Virus record (IMG/VR): IMGVR_UViG_3300030110_000139
Coordinates: 1-57,637 of that record
Reading direction: 5' to 3' (one strand)
DNA from: a virus
DNA: 57,637 nucleotides
Shown here: in pieces, positions 21,741 through 29,791 of the stretch
How positions within the stretch are numbered: the stretch's first letter is position 1
How the letters are laid out: each line of letters opens with the position of its first letter
Made by a program: the position numbers and the translations under genes
The notes under the pieces: model-generated
The model's input: only the letters and a program-made list of their open reading frames with translations
Told to the model about the DNA's origin: nothing
Databases searched by the model: none

Positions 21741-22008
21741 CTTTTGCCTCTATTGCTAATGCCGCATATCCAATAATGTCAATCATGTTATCTTCTACTT
21801 TTGGATTTTGGCTGTTTCTAATTTGCTTAATACCTATCATTGCTCTGTAAACATCATGTATATCAAGCGGCTCTTTTAATTTCTTTCTTAATAATATGTT
21901 CCACATCTGAGCTATGTAAGTATGTGTCTCTGTAGCGTCACCATGAGATTTCGCTCGTGAACCATTTATTAGTAAGTCTGCTTTTTTTAAAGCTTCACTA
22001 CGCTGCAC
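21721..22008 (-). CDS. DUF6378-like phage protein (GTG start)
   Basis: 95 residues from GTG at 22008, which has a perfect AGGAGG 5 nt before; an ATG at 22023 exists without such a site. Helical: RSEALKKADLLINGSRAKSHG, then THTYIAQMWNILLRKKL and VYRAMIGIKQIRNSQNP, DNMIDIIGYAALA. The 'SHGD ... W ... M..K..R ... D..GY..LA' pattern fits DUF6378, found in many phages beside nucleotide or replication genes; function unknown. Confidence 0.7.
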   Translation of the reverse strand: MQRSEALKKADLLINGSRAKSHGDATETHTYIAQMWNILLRKKLKEPLDIHDVYRAMIGIKQIRNSQNPKVEDNMIDIIGYAALAIEAKDGKNGS

Positions 22009-23680
22009 TATTCCCTCCTTCATAATAATTTAGAATTTTTGCATCAATTTCTTTTTTATTCCACAAGTAATTTAACCAACAAGCGGCTTTGTACTTATTC
22101 CAACTAAAATCCATTGGTCTAACAAACTGACCTAACATAGCTAAAGCGTTCTTTTGTTTCATTGTTACGCCTTGATTTAGCCATCTTTTACCTTTCTTTG
22201 CACCATCACTATCTTCAATGCCTCTCAGAAAGTCATCAGCAGACGCAATAGCTTGTTCTTTAGTACCTACACTAACAACCCTTAAACGCCCTTTGTTACG
22301 CCTTACAAGAGCGACAGAAATGTCATTTAAGTGTGCAACTAATCCAAATCCATTAAACCCACTAGCCATCATACATCTTTTGTTTTCAAACAAATCAAGC
22401 CATCTAAAAGGCGATCTATCAATCAAATCAACCTCAGTCATAGTAAACTCATCAAGAACTTCTTTGTCTTGTGTGCCAAACTCATGTCCACAGATAGGAC
22501 ATTCTCGTGATGACAAAGGTATCTCTGATTGACAATCTGGACAAACTTTAAGTGGCGTTGCACCAGCGTTAGTTGCTTGTGCTCCATCAAGATCAACGCC
22601 CTCATCTAATGAACCATGTGTAAGCACACTTGTTCCAAAATCTAATACAATGCAATTTTTTTTAATCAGACCAGGATATTCTTCTTGATTGACAGTTCTT
22701 AATCCACGACCAATCATCTGTACCATTGTTGATTTATATGAACATGGTCTAGTCAATACAATGCAACTAATTGGTGGTGCATCAAAACCCTCGGTCAATA
22801 CTGCTACGTTTACAACGACTTGAACATCACCATGCTCTAAATCATGTAAAATTTGCTTTCTTTGTTCGCTTGGTGTGTCTCCAGTAACAATTTCTGCTCT
22901 AACATTCTTACGTCTAAATTCATCACATACATCTTGTGCATGGACAATGGTGCTACAGAAGATGACTGTCTTTCTCTCATTAGCTTTGTCTTGCCACTCT
23001 TCAACAATCTTTTCATTAATAGCTCTCTTGTTCATAATCTTTTCAACTTCTGACATATCAAAATCAGTTACAGTCTTACGAACATTCTCTAAATCTTTCT
23101 GTACACCTACATCAACAACATACGTTTTTGGTGGCACTAAAAAGCCTTCTCTAATTAATGTGCTAATCTCAATTTGATGTGAGCAGTTGGTGAATACTTT
23201 TCTTAAACCTTTTCTGTCTCCACGATTGGGTGTTGCAGTAAAACCTACAATCTCAACAGATTCATTGGCTTGTCTAACTTTATCAATAATACGCATATAA
23301 GTATCTGCTACTGCATGATGACTTTCATCAACAACAACAAGATCAAAGTGACTTATGTTATTTAAATTGTTCTCTCTTGATAGCGTTTGCACCATGCTAA
23401 AGATAGTGCTGCCATTCCAATCTTTTTCTGACCCATCAACAATACTGGTTGTGATGTTTGGGTTAACTCTTGAAAACTTTGTTTTGTTTTGTCTTACTAA
23501 CTCATCTCTGTGTTGCAATACCAAAACTTTATTTCCAACTTTAAATCTTTTACCAACCAATGCAGACAACATAATAGTTTTGCCCGCACCAGTAGGTGCA
23601 ACTACAATTGTGTTCTTATGTTTGTCTAAAGCAGTTGAAGCATCGTCTACTGCTATCTCTTGGTATGGTCTTAAAATCAT
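21998..23680 (-). CDS. Superfamily 2 DEAD/DEAH-box DNA helicase
   Basis: 560 residues. Q-like RPYQ at 4-7, Walker A APTGAGKT at 28-35, DESHH (motif II) near 117, FTATPNRGD (motif III), VNVAVLTEGFDAP (motif V), MIGRGLRT (motif VI). A C4 zinc ribbon (CPDCQSE...CPICGHEFG) follows at about 385-410. The C-terminal 120 residues are unassigned. Related to SSL2/Rad25-type phage helicases acting in replication or recombination. ATG 23680 has AAAGGAACAC upstream. Confidence 0.92.
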   Translation of the reverse strand: MILRPYQEIAVDDASTALDKHKNTIVVAPTGAGKTIMLSALVGKRFKVGNKVLVLQHRDELVRQNKTKFSRVNPNITTSIVDGSEKDWNGSTIFSMVQTLSRENNLNNISHFDLVVVDESHHAVADTYMRIIDKVRQANESVEIVGFTATPNRGDRKGLRKVFTNCSHQIEISTLIREGFLVPPKTYVVDVGVQKDLENVRKTVTDFDMSEVEKIMNKRAINEKIVEEWQDKANERKTVIFCSTIVHAQDVCDEFRRKNVRAEIVTGDTPSEQRKQILHDLEHGDVQVVVNVAVLTEGFDAPPISCIVLTRPCSYKSTMVQMIGRGLRTVNQEEYPGLIKKNCIVLDFGTSVLTHGSLDEGVDLDGAQATNAGATPLKVCPDCQSEIPLSSRECPICGHEFGTQDKEVLDEFTMTEVDLIDRSPFRWLDLFENKRCMMASGFNGFGLVAHLNDISVALVRRNKGRLRVVSVGTKEQAIASADDFLRGIEDSDGAKKGKRWLNQGVTMKQKNALAMLGQFVRPMDFSWNKYKAACWLNYLWNKKEIDAKILNYYEGGNSAA

Positions 23681-23781
23681 GTTTGTGTTCCTTTTGTGTT
23701 GGGTAGCTTTGCGGCATCGGTGCTACCCAAAACCGACTCTAGCAGACGAGAAAGGTGTCCTGCCGCTAGAAATCTAGAATC
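23681..23781. other. Intergenic spacer with imperfect hairpin
   Basis: About 100 bp more GC-rich than the flanks. TCTAGC near 23739 and GCTAGA near 23765 can pair across a 21-nt loop that has its own GAC/GTC arms. No T-run follows, so it is not a standard terminator; possibly an RNA processing or attenuation site between the SSB-like gene and the helicase. Confidence 0.35.
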
Positions 23782-24396
23782 CTACTTCTTTGCCCAATTT
23801 GGAACAACACCACTATTAGGTGTTTGGTTCGGTTGTTGGGTTTGAGGATTAACTTGTGGTTGCTGTGATTGTACTGGTGCTTGACCAGTTGAACCAAGGT
23901 ATTCTTTGCTATTAACAGCTAATGCAACTAACATTTTATTTTTGTCAGCATAACCATTAGTGCCTTTCTCAACAGCAATTTTTACACAAAATTCTGCACC
24001 ATCTAAAACACTTAGATCATTGACCTTTCTTCTGCTTGACGCTTCGGGTGAAGTGTCATTAGGGTCAAGACCAAACGTGCTATTGATGATGTCTCTAAAA
24101 GTTTTTATACCTATTTCTTTGCACCAAGGCATACCAGTTTCAGGGTTCATCTTGCCACCATCACACATGACATTCTGCCAAAACTTACGTTTATCATATG
24201 GTCCACCTACTATGGTAAACTCACAGTCTAAAAATTTAGCACCTGATGACCCTATTTTAAACATCGGTTGAGATGAATAATCTTGGATCACATGATCGCC
24301 TTTCTGCATTTTTAAAATAACACGAGCTACTGTTCCAGCTGGTATTAAATCAAACTCTCTATTAGAGTCATTCGGTACATTATTAAAATCAATCAT
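23782..24396 (-). CDS. Single-strand-DNA-binding-type protein
   Basis: 204 residues: beta-rich core to about 150 (FDLIPAGTVARVILKMQKGD, FLDCEFTIVGGPYDKRKFW, FCVKIAVEKG) and a long Gln/Pro/Asn-rich flexible tail ending VVPNWAKK. Length, domain order and position between a Sak4-like ATPase and a helicase fit the phage SSB-like replication proteins I know. OB-fold inferred, not seen directly. Its start overlaps the stop of the ATPase gene (ATGA). Confidence 0.7.
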   Translation of the reverse strand: MIDFNNVPNDSNREFDLIPAGTVARVILKMQKGDHVIQDYSSQPMFKIGSSGAKFLDCEFTIVGGPYDKRKFWQNVMCDGGKMNPETGMPWCKEIGIKTFRDIINSTFGLDPNDTSPEASSRRKVNDLSVLDGAEFCVKIAVEKGTNGYADKNKMLVALAVNSKEYLGSTGQAPVQSQQPQVNPQTQQPNQTPNSGVVPNWAKK

Positions 24397-25262
24397 TTTT
24401 CTGTCTCCTTTTCGCTAGATTTGATTGAATTAGGATCAACAAAATTCAAGTTAGTTTTTTCTGCTGATCTTCCACTTATTTTTGTCAACAACTTACCAAG
24501 ATGTGGCTCTTCAACTATTTCAAGTTGACCAGACCTATCCTTGGCTGGATAACCCCATTCATTTAGTGTTTGACAAATAAAGGCTCTGTAAGGTCCGTGC
24601 TCTTCACTAGGCATTACTGCCATTGTTATAACTTCATCAACAATACCTGGAAGTTCACGACCAGTTTTTGAACCCTCTATCTGTAGTTCATACAAAGTTC
24701 TGCCGTAATCATCTACTTTCTCATCAAGAATGCCAACAAAGATAACATTCTTATCTCTAATATGTTGCAGATGTGTAAGCCATGCCATCATCTCACGACC
24801 TTGCATACCATAGACTGCTCTAGTATCAATCTTGCCAGTTCTATCAGATTTATTATCTTGATGACCATAACAATATTGAAAGCAAAGTCTGCCTGCAACT
24901 GTAATACTATCTACAAATATAGAATCGTATTTCTGCATAACTGTGAAAGAGTCGCCATACATCTGTGAAACTCTTTCATAATCAACACTACTATAAGGTT
25001 GATCAGTTGGTAAAGCTGGATTTGGTCCACCAAGAAAACAAGCAAAATCTCTGCACTCTTCCCATGTCTTGGGACGAATAACATCAATAGGCCATCTTTC
25101 AATAGCAGCATCACCAGCTTCTAAGTCCATAAATAATGTAGTGTCTGGGTCAAGAGTACGGGCAAGAGTAGTCTTACCCACACCACTTTGACCACAAACT
25201 ACAATCTTATGACCTCTTTTTTCTGCCAATCTTTCATCGGCTGTAATAATTTTAAGAGCCAT
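24393..25262 (-). CDS. Sak4-like RecA-fold ATPase (single-strand annealing/recombination)
   Basis: 289 residues. Walker A GQSGVGKT at 24-31, MDLEAGD (first acidic strand) near 47-53, Walker B DSIFVDSIT near 112-120, sensor NVIFVGILDEK. The tail is polar (NSIKSSEKETEK). This is the phage nucleotide-binding protein type grouped as Sak4, a RecA-core family that helps strand annealing together with SSB. The neighbours (SSB-like, nuclease, helicase) support it. Confidence 0.85.
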   Translation of the reverse strand: MALKIITADERLAEKRGHKIVVCGQSGVGKTTLARTLDPDTTLFMDLEAGDAAIERWPIDVIRPKTWEECRDFACFLGGPNPALPTDQPYSSVDYERVSQMYGDSFTVMQKYDSIFVDSITVAGRLCFQYCYGHQDNKSDRTGKIDTRAVYGMQGREMMAWLTHLQHIRDKNVIFVGILDEKVDDYGRTLYELQIEGSKTGRELPGIVDEVITMAVMPSEEHGPYRAFICQTLNEWGYPAKDRSGQLEIVEEPHLGKLLTKISGRSAEKTNLNFVDPNSIKSSEKETEK

Positions 25263-25686
25263 TAGTATCCTCCGTAATATCCACAGTCGTTCCTGTCAGC
25301 TCAACAGTTCTGTGTTCTTGTAGTTTACCTTTAATAACAGGAGGTGCATTGTTATATTTACGCTCATCAATAGCATAAGTTATCCTAGCGTAGTGCCTTG
25401 CATCTTCTTGATCCATATTTAACAAAGTGCTTGCAAGACCTTGTTGATCCCAAGTTACCTTCTGTCTTAAAGTTACTTTAACCTTATAGCCTTGTTCATT
25501 TAATGTAACAGAGCCATAATCTTTGCCATCGTCATTTAACTTGTTTCTTGCTGTATTCCCAAATCTTATGGAAAGTTCTTCGTTAAGTAACGATTGCTTA
25601 TCTTTTAATGCCTGCATCTGCTGTTTAAGTTCTTCTCGATACTTAAATACATCTTGCATAGGCATATGTATAAAATCTAAATCCAT
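25252..25686 (-). CDS. Hypothetical protein, first gene of the replication operon
   Basis: 144 residues, N-terminal coiled coil (YREELKQQMQALKDKQSLLN at about 16-35), then a beta-rich part (YKVKVTLRQKVTWDQQGLAS). It starts at 25686 behind AAAGGATCAATC and follows the promoter at 25729-25757. It could be a recombination mediator of the kind often placed before Sak4 genes, but I cannot assign a family. Confidence 0.7.
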   Translation of the reverse strand: MDLDFIHMPMQDVFKYREELKQQMQALKDKQSLLNEELSIRFGNTARNKLNDDGKDYGSVTLNEQGYKVKVTLRQKVTWDQQGLASTLLNMDQEDARHYARITYAIDERKYNNAPPVIKGKLQEHRTVELTGTTVDITEDTNGS

Positions 25687-25728
25687 GATTGATCCTTTCT
25701 CAAATTATAATAGACACTAGATACCTAT

Positions 25729-25757
25729 AAAGTAGGCATACATATCCTATATGTCAA
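25729..25757 (-). promoter_or_regulatory. Promoter of the replication operon, with CATATAGGATATG dyad
   Basis: Minus strand TTGACA (25752-25757); a 17-nt spacer leads to TACTTT (25729-25734), an imperfect -10, while TTTATAG lies a few bases farther. The -35/spacer segment is nearly identical to 11646-11670. The near-palindrome CATATAGGATATG (13 bp) is a likely operator. Confidence 0.75.
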
Positions 25758-25766
25758 TAGTTATTG

Positions 25767-26141
25767 TTATTTTTTTTTGTAAGAAAGGTAAATATCTATA
25801 TTGTGTATGGCTTTCATCATTTTTTGTTTAAGTTTAAATTCGGGTGTCAACATACCTTTTGCATCTTCAACAATCAACTTTGAAAGTCCATTTTCTTCTT
25901 CTAATAAATATCTAAAATCTGCAATATAATTACATATTTTTACATTATTAATACTTAATTCATATTTTATTTGACGCTCTAATTGTGCAACAACGCCAGC
26001 TTTTTCCATAGCTTTAAGTTGTCCCCAACGCTCAGCCTCCCATTTAGAATCAAATGTTAAACCAAAGGCCAATGTTTTTTTTGCAAAATACTTATTGGCT
26101 CTTCTAGTTTTTTTGGGTATAAATGGGTATGAATAGGTCAT
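25767..26141 (-). CDS. DUF1064-like nuclease / Holliday-junction-resolvase-type protein
   Basis: 124 residues. Blocks of the DUF1064 family of phage PD-(D/E)XK-type nucleases: LTFDSKWEAERWGQL at about 29-43, VVAQLERQIKYEL at 51-63, YIADFRYLLEEENGLSKLIVEDAKG at about 72-96 (D...EDAKG as the metal site), KLKQKMMKAI. The first gene read leftward from the divergent region at 26.1 kb. Likely branches or nicks recombination intermediates. Confidence 0.75.
   Translation of the reverse strand: MTYSYPFIPKKTRRANKYFAKKTLAFGLTFDSKWEAERWGQLKAMEKAGVVAQLERQIKYELSINNVKICNYIADFRYLLEEENGLSKLIVEDAKGMLTPEFKLKQKMMKAIHNIDIYLSYKKK
26095..26123 (+). promoter_or_regulatory. Plus-strand promoter for the RHH gene
   Basis: TTGGCT (26095-26100), 17-nt spacer, TATAAA (26118-26123), then GGAGG at 26142-26146 and ATG at 26154. 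It lies wholly inside the oppositely directed nuclease gene. Confidence 0.65.
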
Positions 26142-26153
26142 GGAGGTAGTATA

Positions 26154-26351
26154 ATGACAGACATTTCAAAATTCAAGTCGGTTGCTGTAGATATCGATAC
26201 TTACAATAAATTAGAGTTAATTTGTAAAGAAGAGCGAAGAAATAAACGTCAACAACTAGGCTTAATGGTTGACAAAGAGTGTGAAAAATTAAATCTGAAT
26301 ACTGAAAGTAAAGTGCTTGGTCTAGGTGGACTCAACCGCCCTCATCCTTGA
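26154..26351 (+). CDS. Small ribbon-helix-helix-type regulator, only plus-strand gene
   Basis: 65 residues: a beta strand FKSVAVDIDTYNKLELICK then helix EERRNKRQQLGLMVDKECEKL, the strand-helix-helix arrangement of Arc/MetJ-type DNA-binding proteins. Clear RBS GGAGG 7 nt before ATG. Its start is 12 bp from the divergent nuclease start and its last 30 bp overlap the end of the lysozyme gene in the opposite direction. Position between late (tail, lysis) and early (replication) blocks suggests a switch-like repressor; the CATATAGGATATG dyads are candidate targets. Confidence 0.75.
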   Translation: MTDISKFKSVAVDIDTYNKLELICKEERRNKRQQLGLMVDKECEKLNLNTESKVLGLGGLNRPHP

Positions 26352-26771
26352 AATTAGGCGATTCGCTCTTTTTGTTACCTGTTTGTGCCAACGGCTGTCT
26401 TCCATCTGAACTGCACATTCTTGCCAATCCTTATTTAGTAAAGCTGTATGAAATTTCTTAAATTTGGAAAATCTTGGACGGCCTAGATTAAACATCATGT
26501 TTGCACATATTTTTTGTACTTCATCTGGTAAATCATTAAAGTTAAAAAATAGTTTTTCACATTCGCTTATTGTTACTTGTATGTCTTGCTCAAATAGTTC
26601 ATTAACTCTTTCATCATCAACACGAGTTCCAACTTCCAATCCATACTCTGGGTCTGATTCTATTACCAAGTGGCCTATCCCAATCGTGGGCAGCGATAAA
26701 TGATCTAAATACACAGCATTGACACGACCTTCGTCCGTCTCAATTTCTTGGCGTAGCTCATCTATGTTCAT
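26322..26771 (-). CDS. Endolysin, T4-type lysozyme (GH24)
   Basis: 149 residues. Catalytic triad pattern of phage lysozymes in the first 35 residues: Glu in IETDEGRV (about 11-14), Asp in AVYLDHLS (about 23) and Thr in LPTIGIGH (about 29). Later ANMMFNLGRPRFSKF and WHKQVTKRANRLIS match the C-terminal lobe. It cleaves peptidoglycan glycan strands. No signal sequence, so release needs the holin (52152-52559). Overlaps the next gene by ATGA. Confidence 0.92.
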   Translation of the reverse strand: MNIDELRQEIETDEGRVNAVYLDHLSLPTIGIGHLVIESDPEYGLEVGTRVDDERVNELFEQDIQVTISECEKLFFNFNDLPDEVQKICANMMFNLGRPRFSKFKKFHTALLNKDWQECAVQMEDSRWHKQVTKRANRLISRMRAVEST

Positions 26772-29700
26772 CTAAATAACTCTCCATATTGTTCTTTGGG
26801 TACAGTTAGTGGTGATCCTCTTCTAGCTGCTATAGCTTGGTCTGTTGGTGACAAACCTAATGCAGCACCAGTTCCAGGTTGTGTAATATCTATTTTACCA
26901 ACATTTGTATTAGGATTTACTGCTTGAATACCTTGTAGTTGATTAGTGGTATTTGCTCCAACATTTCTTACTGCTTGATTGATACCAGTGTTTTCTGCAA
27001 CGGCTCTTACTTGATTTGATGTATCGTTTACGCTTTCTTCAACAGATTGTGTGATGGCTTGGCCTGGTCGGAAAGCATTAGACACAGCAGTTAAGAATAC
27101 TCTTTGTTGTTCGGCAGTTGGATTTGCAGTACCCTCTAATTTTTTAGAAGCTTCAACAATCTCTTTCATAGCTTTTTTACCAGTAAATAACTGGCCAAGA
27201 ACGAACATTTTAGCAATTCTACCAACATTATTGAATACATTAGCTAATATACCTGCAGCAACAAGGTCGCCTTTTGGTATATTATTTGATATTCTAGTAA
27301 GTATTTTACCAAAATCTCTAATGTTCGTAGCAACACCAGCAGTATCACCAGTGTTTGGAAAAATTATATCAAGTTTATTACTTTTATCTGCTCTAGCAAT
27401 ATTCTTTGCTAATTGTTTCATGCCATCTGCGTTTGTTACAGCACCAACATTATCAAGCATATTCTCAACATAACTACCTCTGATAGTTTTAAGTTCTGCA
27501 GGTTTAGCTTTGTAAAAGTTCATAACGGCTTTTAGATCGCCACGAGTAGCACCTGGAGACATGACCAAATCCAAAGCCTCTTCTGGGTCTAAATTATTGT
27601 TTCTAATTTTTGCAAACACACTATTAGATCTTAGTCTTGATGTTTCTTGTAACGTATCTAAAGCACCACGCATGGCATTAGCTACACCTTGATCCAAGCC
27701 TTGTGCAACAGCATTTGTAATTACTTCTTCATCTAAATTAGTAAGTTTTAGATCTTCAAATCCTTTAGCAACTTGCTTAAGTTTATTGTATTCTGCTCTA
27801 CCATAAAGCTCTACACCAGTATCACCTAAATCATCTAATGATTTAATAAACTCATTTGGCTTAAAATTTGTTGGATTGATAGAATCAAAACCAGTTTTGT
27901 TTAAAGCACCTTGTAACCAATCTTTACCCATTTGAGTTTTAATTTGATTGTATTGTGTATCATCTAAAGCTTTTTTTAATCTGTTAAGACCAGTTGGTGT
28001 GCCACCATTACCAATTACTTTTTGAGTTAGTCCAGTTAAAGCTCCAGGCCTTGCAATGTTAAATGAACCACTACGCATTTGTTCAACAAGTTCTTTAGAC
28101 CCTAAAGTGCTTGATATATCATCATATAATTGAGTTCCCTCTCTAAATTGTTGTCTTGCTGTAGGCAATAATTTAGATGCAACTTGTATTTTACCAAATG
28201 CGTCTGAACCTAATTGTTCGGTAATGTCTTTAGTAAGTGAATCAATATTTGACCTTAAAAGAAGGTTGTCAACTTTGCGGATTGCGTCTTTCCAAACATC
28301 TGATAAATTTTTAGATCTATCAATTATACTTTTTTGTAAAACTTCAGCTTCTGTTTTTGGTGCGTTTCTAAGATCCCAAAGTTTTCTTCTTAATTGATAT
28401 GCGTCTGTAAATGATGCTTTGTCACCTAATGCTCTTAATTCTTCTACCAAAGATAAACCTACACGACCCTCTTCTGTAGCTAATCTACCAGTTCCAGCTT
28501 GTGCAAATTTCTTTTCTGCCACATCTGCAACTTCTTTAACTAAGGTAGTAGGTATAATTCTAGCATCACCAATAGATGTTTCAATGACCTCATTTATAGT
28601 AGCCCATTGTTGTGACATAGTGTCTTCAAAGTTCTTTGCAGATTGTTGTACAAAGTTAAAAACATTATCATCTATAAGTTGATTACGCTCTAATCCACCT
28701 GCTAAATTATCAGCAGACTGTTTAAGAGCACTCATAATTGAACCATAGGCTTGTGTTTGTTTCTGTGCTAATTCTTTACCAAACTTCTTCTCAAACTCAA
28801 TAAACAAATCACCTGCAGATTTTTGACTACCCTCTGTAGCGGCTTGACTAATAAATTGATTTAATTCACCAATTTTTTTGTCCATAGCTTCTGCTATTTT
28901 TTGAGTTCTTGGTGATCCACCTAACACGCTTTCTTGTAGTTGTTGAAACTTTGCAGCTATAGGTCTACCCTTTATCTGTGCTATTGTTGGTTCTAACCCT
29001 TCTTCAATTCCTTTAGCAGTAATTCTTAAGTCTTCTTTACTTGCTTCTTGTATAAATTTCTTACCAGATGGTGCTATTGCTCGGTAAGCTAATAAAGGTA
29101 TGCCGAACAACAGTTCACCCGCAGCAGCTATACCACCTTCGATTGCCGCATCTTGTGCAATGTCTCCAGCAGTTTGATCTGACACGCCTGCAATTCCCTC
29201 AATAGCCTCTTCTACAAGGGAACCACCGCCACCACCAACAAAGGCACCAACTGCACCACCAAGTAATGTTCCAAATCCTGGTGCAATACCAGTTCCTATG
29301 GTTGCACCTTTAATTGCACCTGCAACACCACCTCCTAGTTCTGGTAGTATACCAACTAAATCAGATAAATCGTTTCTACTAAAACCTTCTTCATCAATGA
29401 GGACATTTTTATCTGTTTGAACGCCAACTTTTTCAGCACCAGTGGGTGTTAAGGCAAGTCTACCTCTATTATCTCTTATATAATCTGACCTAGTAAACCC
29501 TTGTGCAGCCAATATCTTTTCTTGTTCTGCATCATTTTCTGCAACTGACAATGCAGACCTAAGACCAAAATCTTGAATACCAGATTCTGTATCAAAGTTA
29601 GATTGTGTTGGTTGATCTTTAGGTTGAGAAGTTGTTTTAGTTTCTGCAAGTAAATCATCAAAAGTAATATCTCGTCTTTGTTGTCCAAAAAATTGTGATC

Positions 29701-29791
29701 GTATAGCGTCTGATTCTTTTTGAGTTGGTGCATCACCAGCTATTTCAACCTTGACTATTCCTTGTGGGGTTTCAACATTAATTATAGCCAT
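26768..29791 (-). CDS. Large internal virion / DNA-ejection-type protein
   Basis: 1007 residues. A polar N-terminal 130 residues; a Gly/Ala-rich hydrophobic region at about 145-240 with several potential membrane-inserting helices (GGGVAGAIKGATIGTGIAPG and GTLLGGAVGAFVGGGGG); then long helical, coiled-coil-rich sequence to the end. This is the architecture of podovirus ejection proteins that leave the head and span the host envelope. Coupled to the lysozyme gene. Function inferred from composition and position after tail genes. Confidence 0.7.
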   Translation of the reverse strand: MAIINVETPQGIVKVEIAGDAPTQKESDAIRSQFFGQQRRDITFDDLLAETKTTSQPKDQPTQSNFDTESGIQDFGLRSALSVAENDAEQEKILAAQGFTRSDYIRDNRGRLALTPTGAEKVGVQTDKNVLIDEEGFSRNDLSDLVGILPELGGGVAGAIKGATIGTGIAPGFGTLLGGAVGAFVGGGGGSLVEEAIEGIAGVSDQTAGDIAQDAAIEGGIAAAGELLFGIPLLAYRAIAPSGKKFIQEASKEDLRITAKGIEEGLEPTIAQIKGRPIAAKFQQLQESVLGGSPRTQKIAEAMDKKIGELNQFISQAATEGSQKSAGDLFIEFEKKFGKELAQKQTQAYGSIMSALKQSADNLAGGLERNQLIDDNVFNFVQQSAKNFEDTMSQQWATINEVIETSIGDARIIPTTLVKEVADVAEKKFAQAGTGRLATEEGRVGLSLVEELRALGDKASFTDAYQLRRKLWDLRNAPKTEAEVLQKSIIDRSKNLSDVWKDAIRKVDNLLLRSNIDSLTKDITEQLGSDAFGKIQVASKLLPTARQQFREGTQLYDDISSTLGSKELVEQMRSGSFNIARPGALTGLTQKVIGNGGTPTGLNRLKKALDDTQYNQIKTQMGKDWLQGALNKTGFDSINPTNFKPNEFIKSLDDLGDTGVELYGRAEYNKLKQVAKGFEDLKLTNLDEEVITNAVAQGLDQGVANAMRGALDTLQETSRLRSNSVFAKIRNNNLDPEEALDLVMSPGATRGDLKAVMNFYKAKPAELKTIRGSYVENMLDNVGAVTNADGMKQLAKNIARADKSNKLDIIFPNTGDTAGVATNIRDFGKILTRISNNIPKGDLVAAGILANVFNNVGRIAKMFVLGQLFTGKKAMKEIVEASKKLEGTANPTAEQQRVFLTAVSNAFRPGQAITQSVEESVNDTSNQVRAVAENTGINQAVRNVGANTTNQLQGIQAVNPNTNVGKIDITQPGTGAALGLSPTDQAIAARRGSPLTVPKEQYGELFR

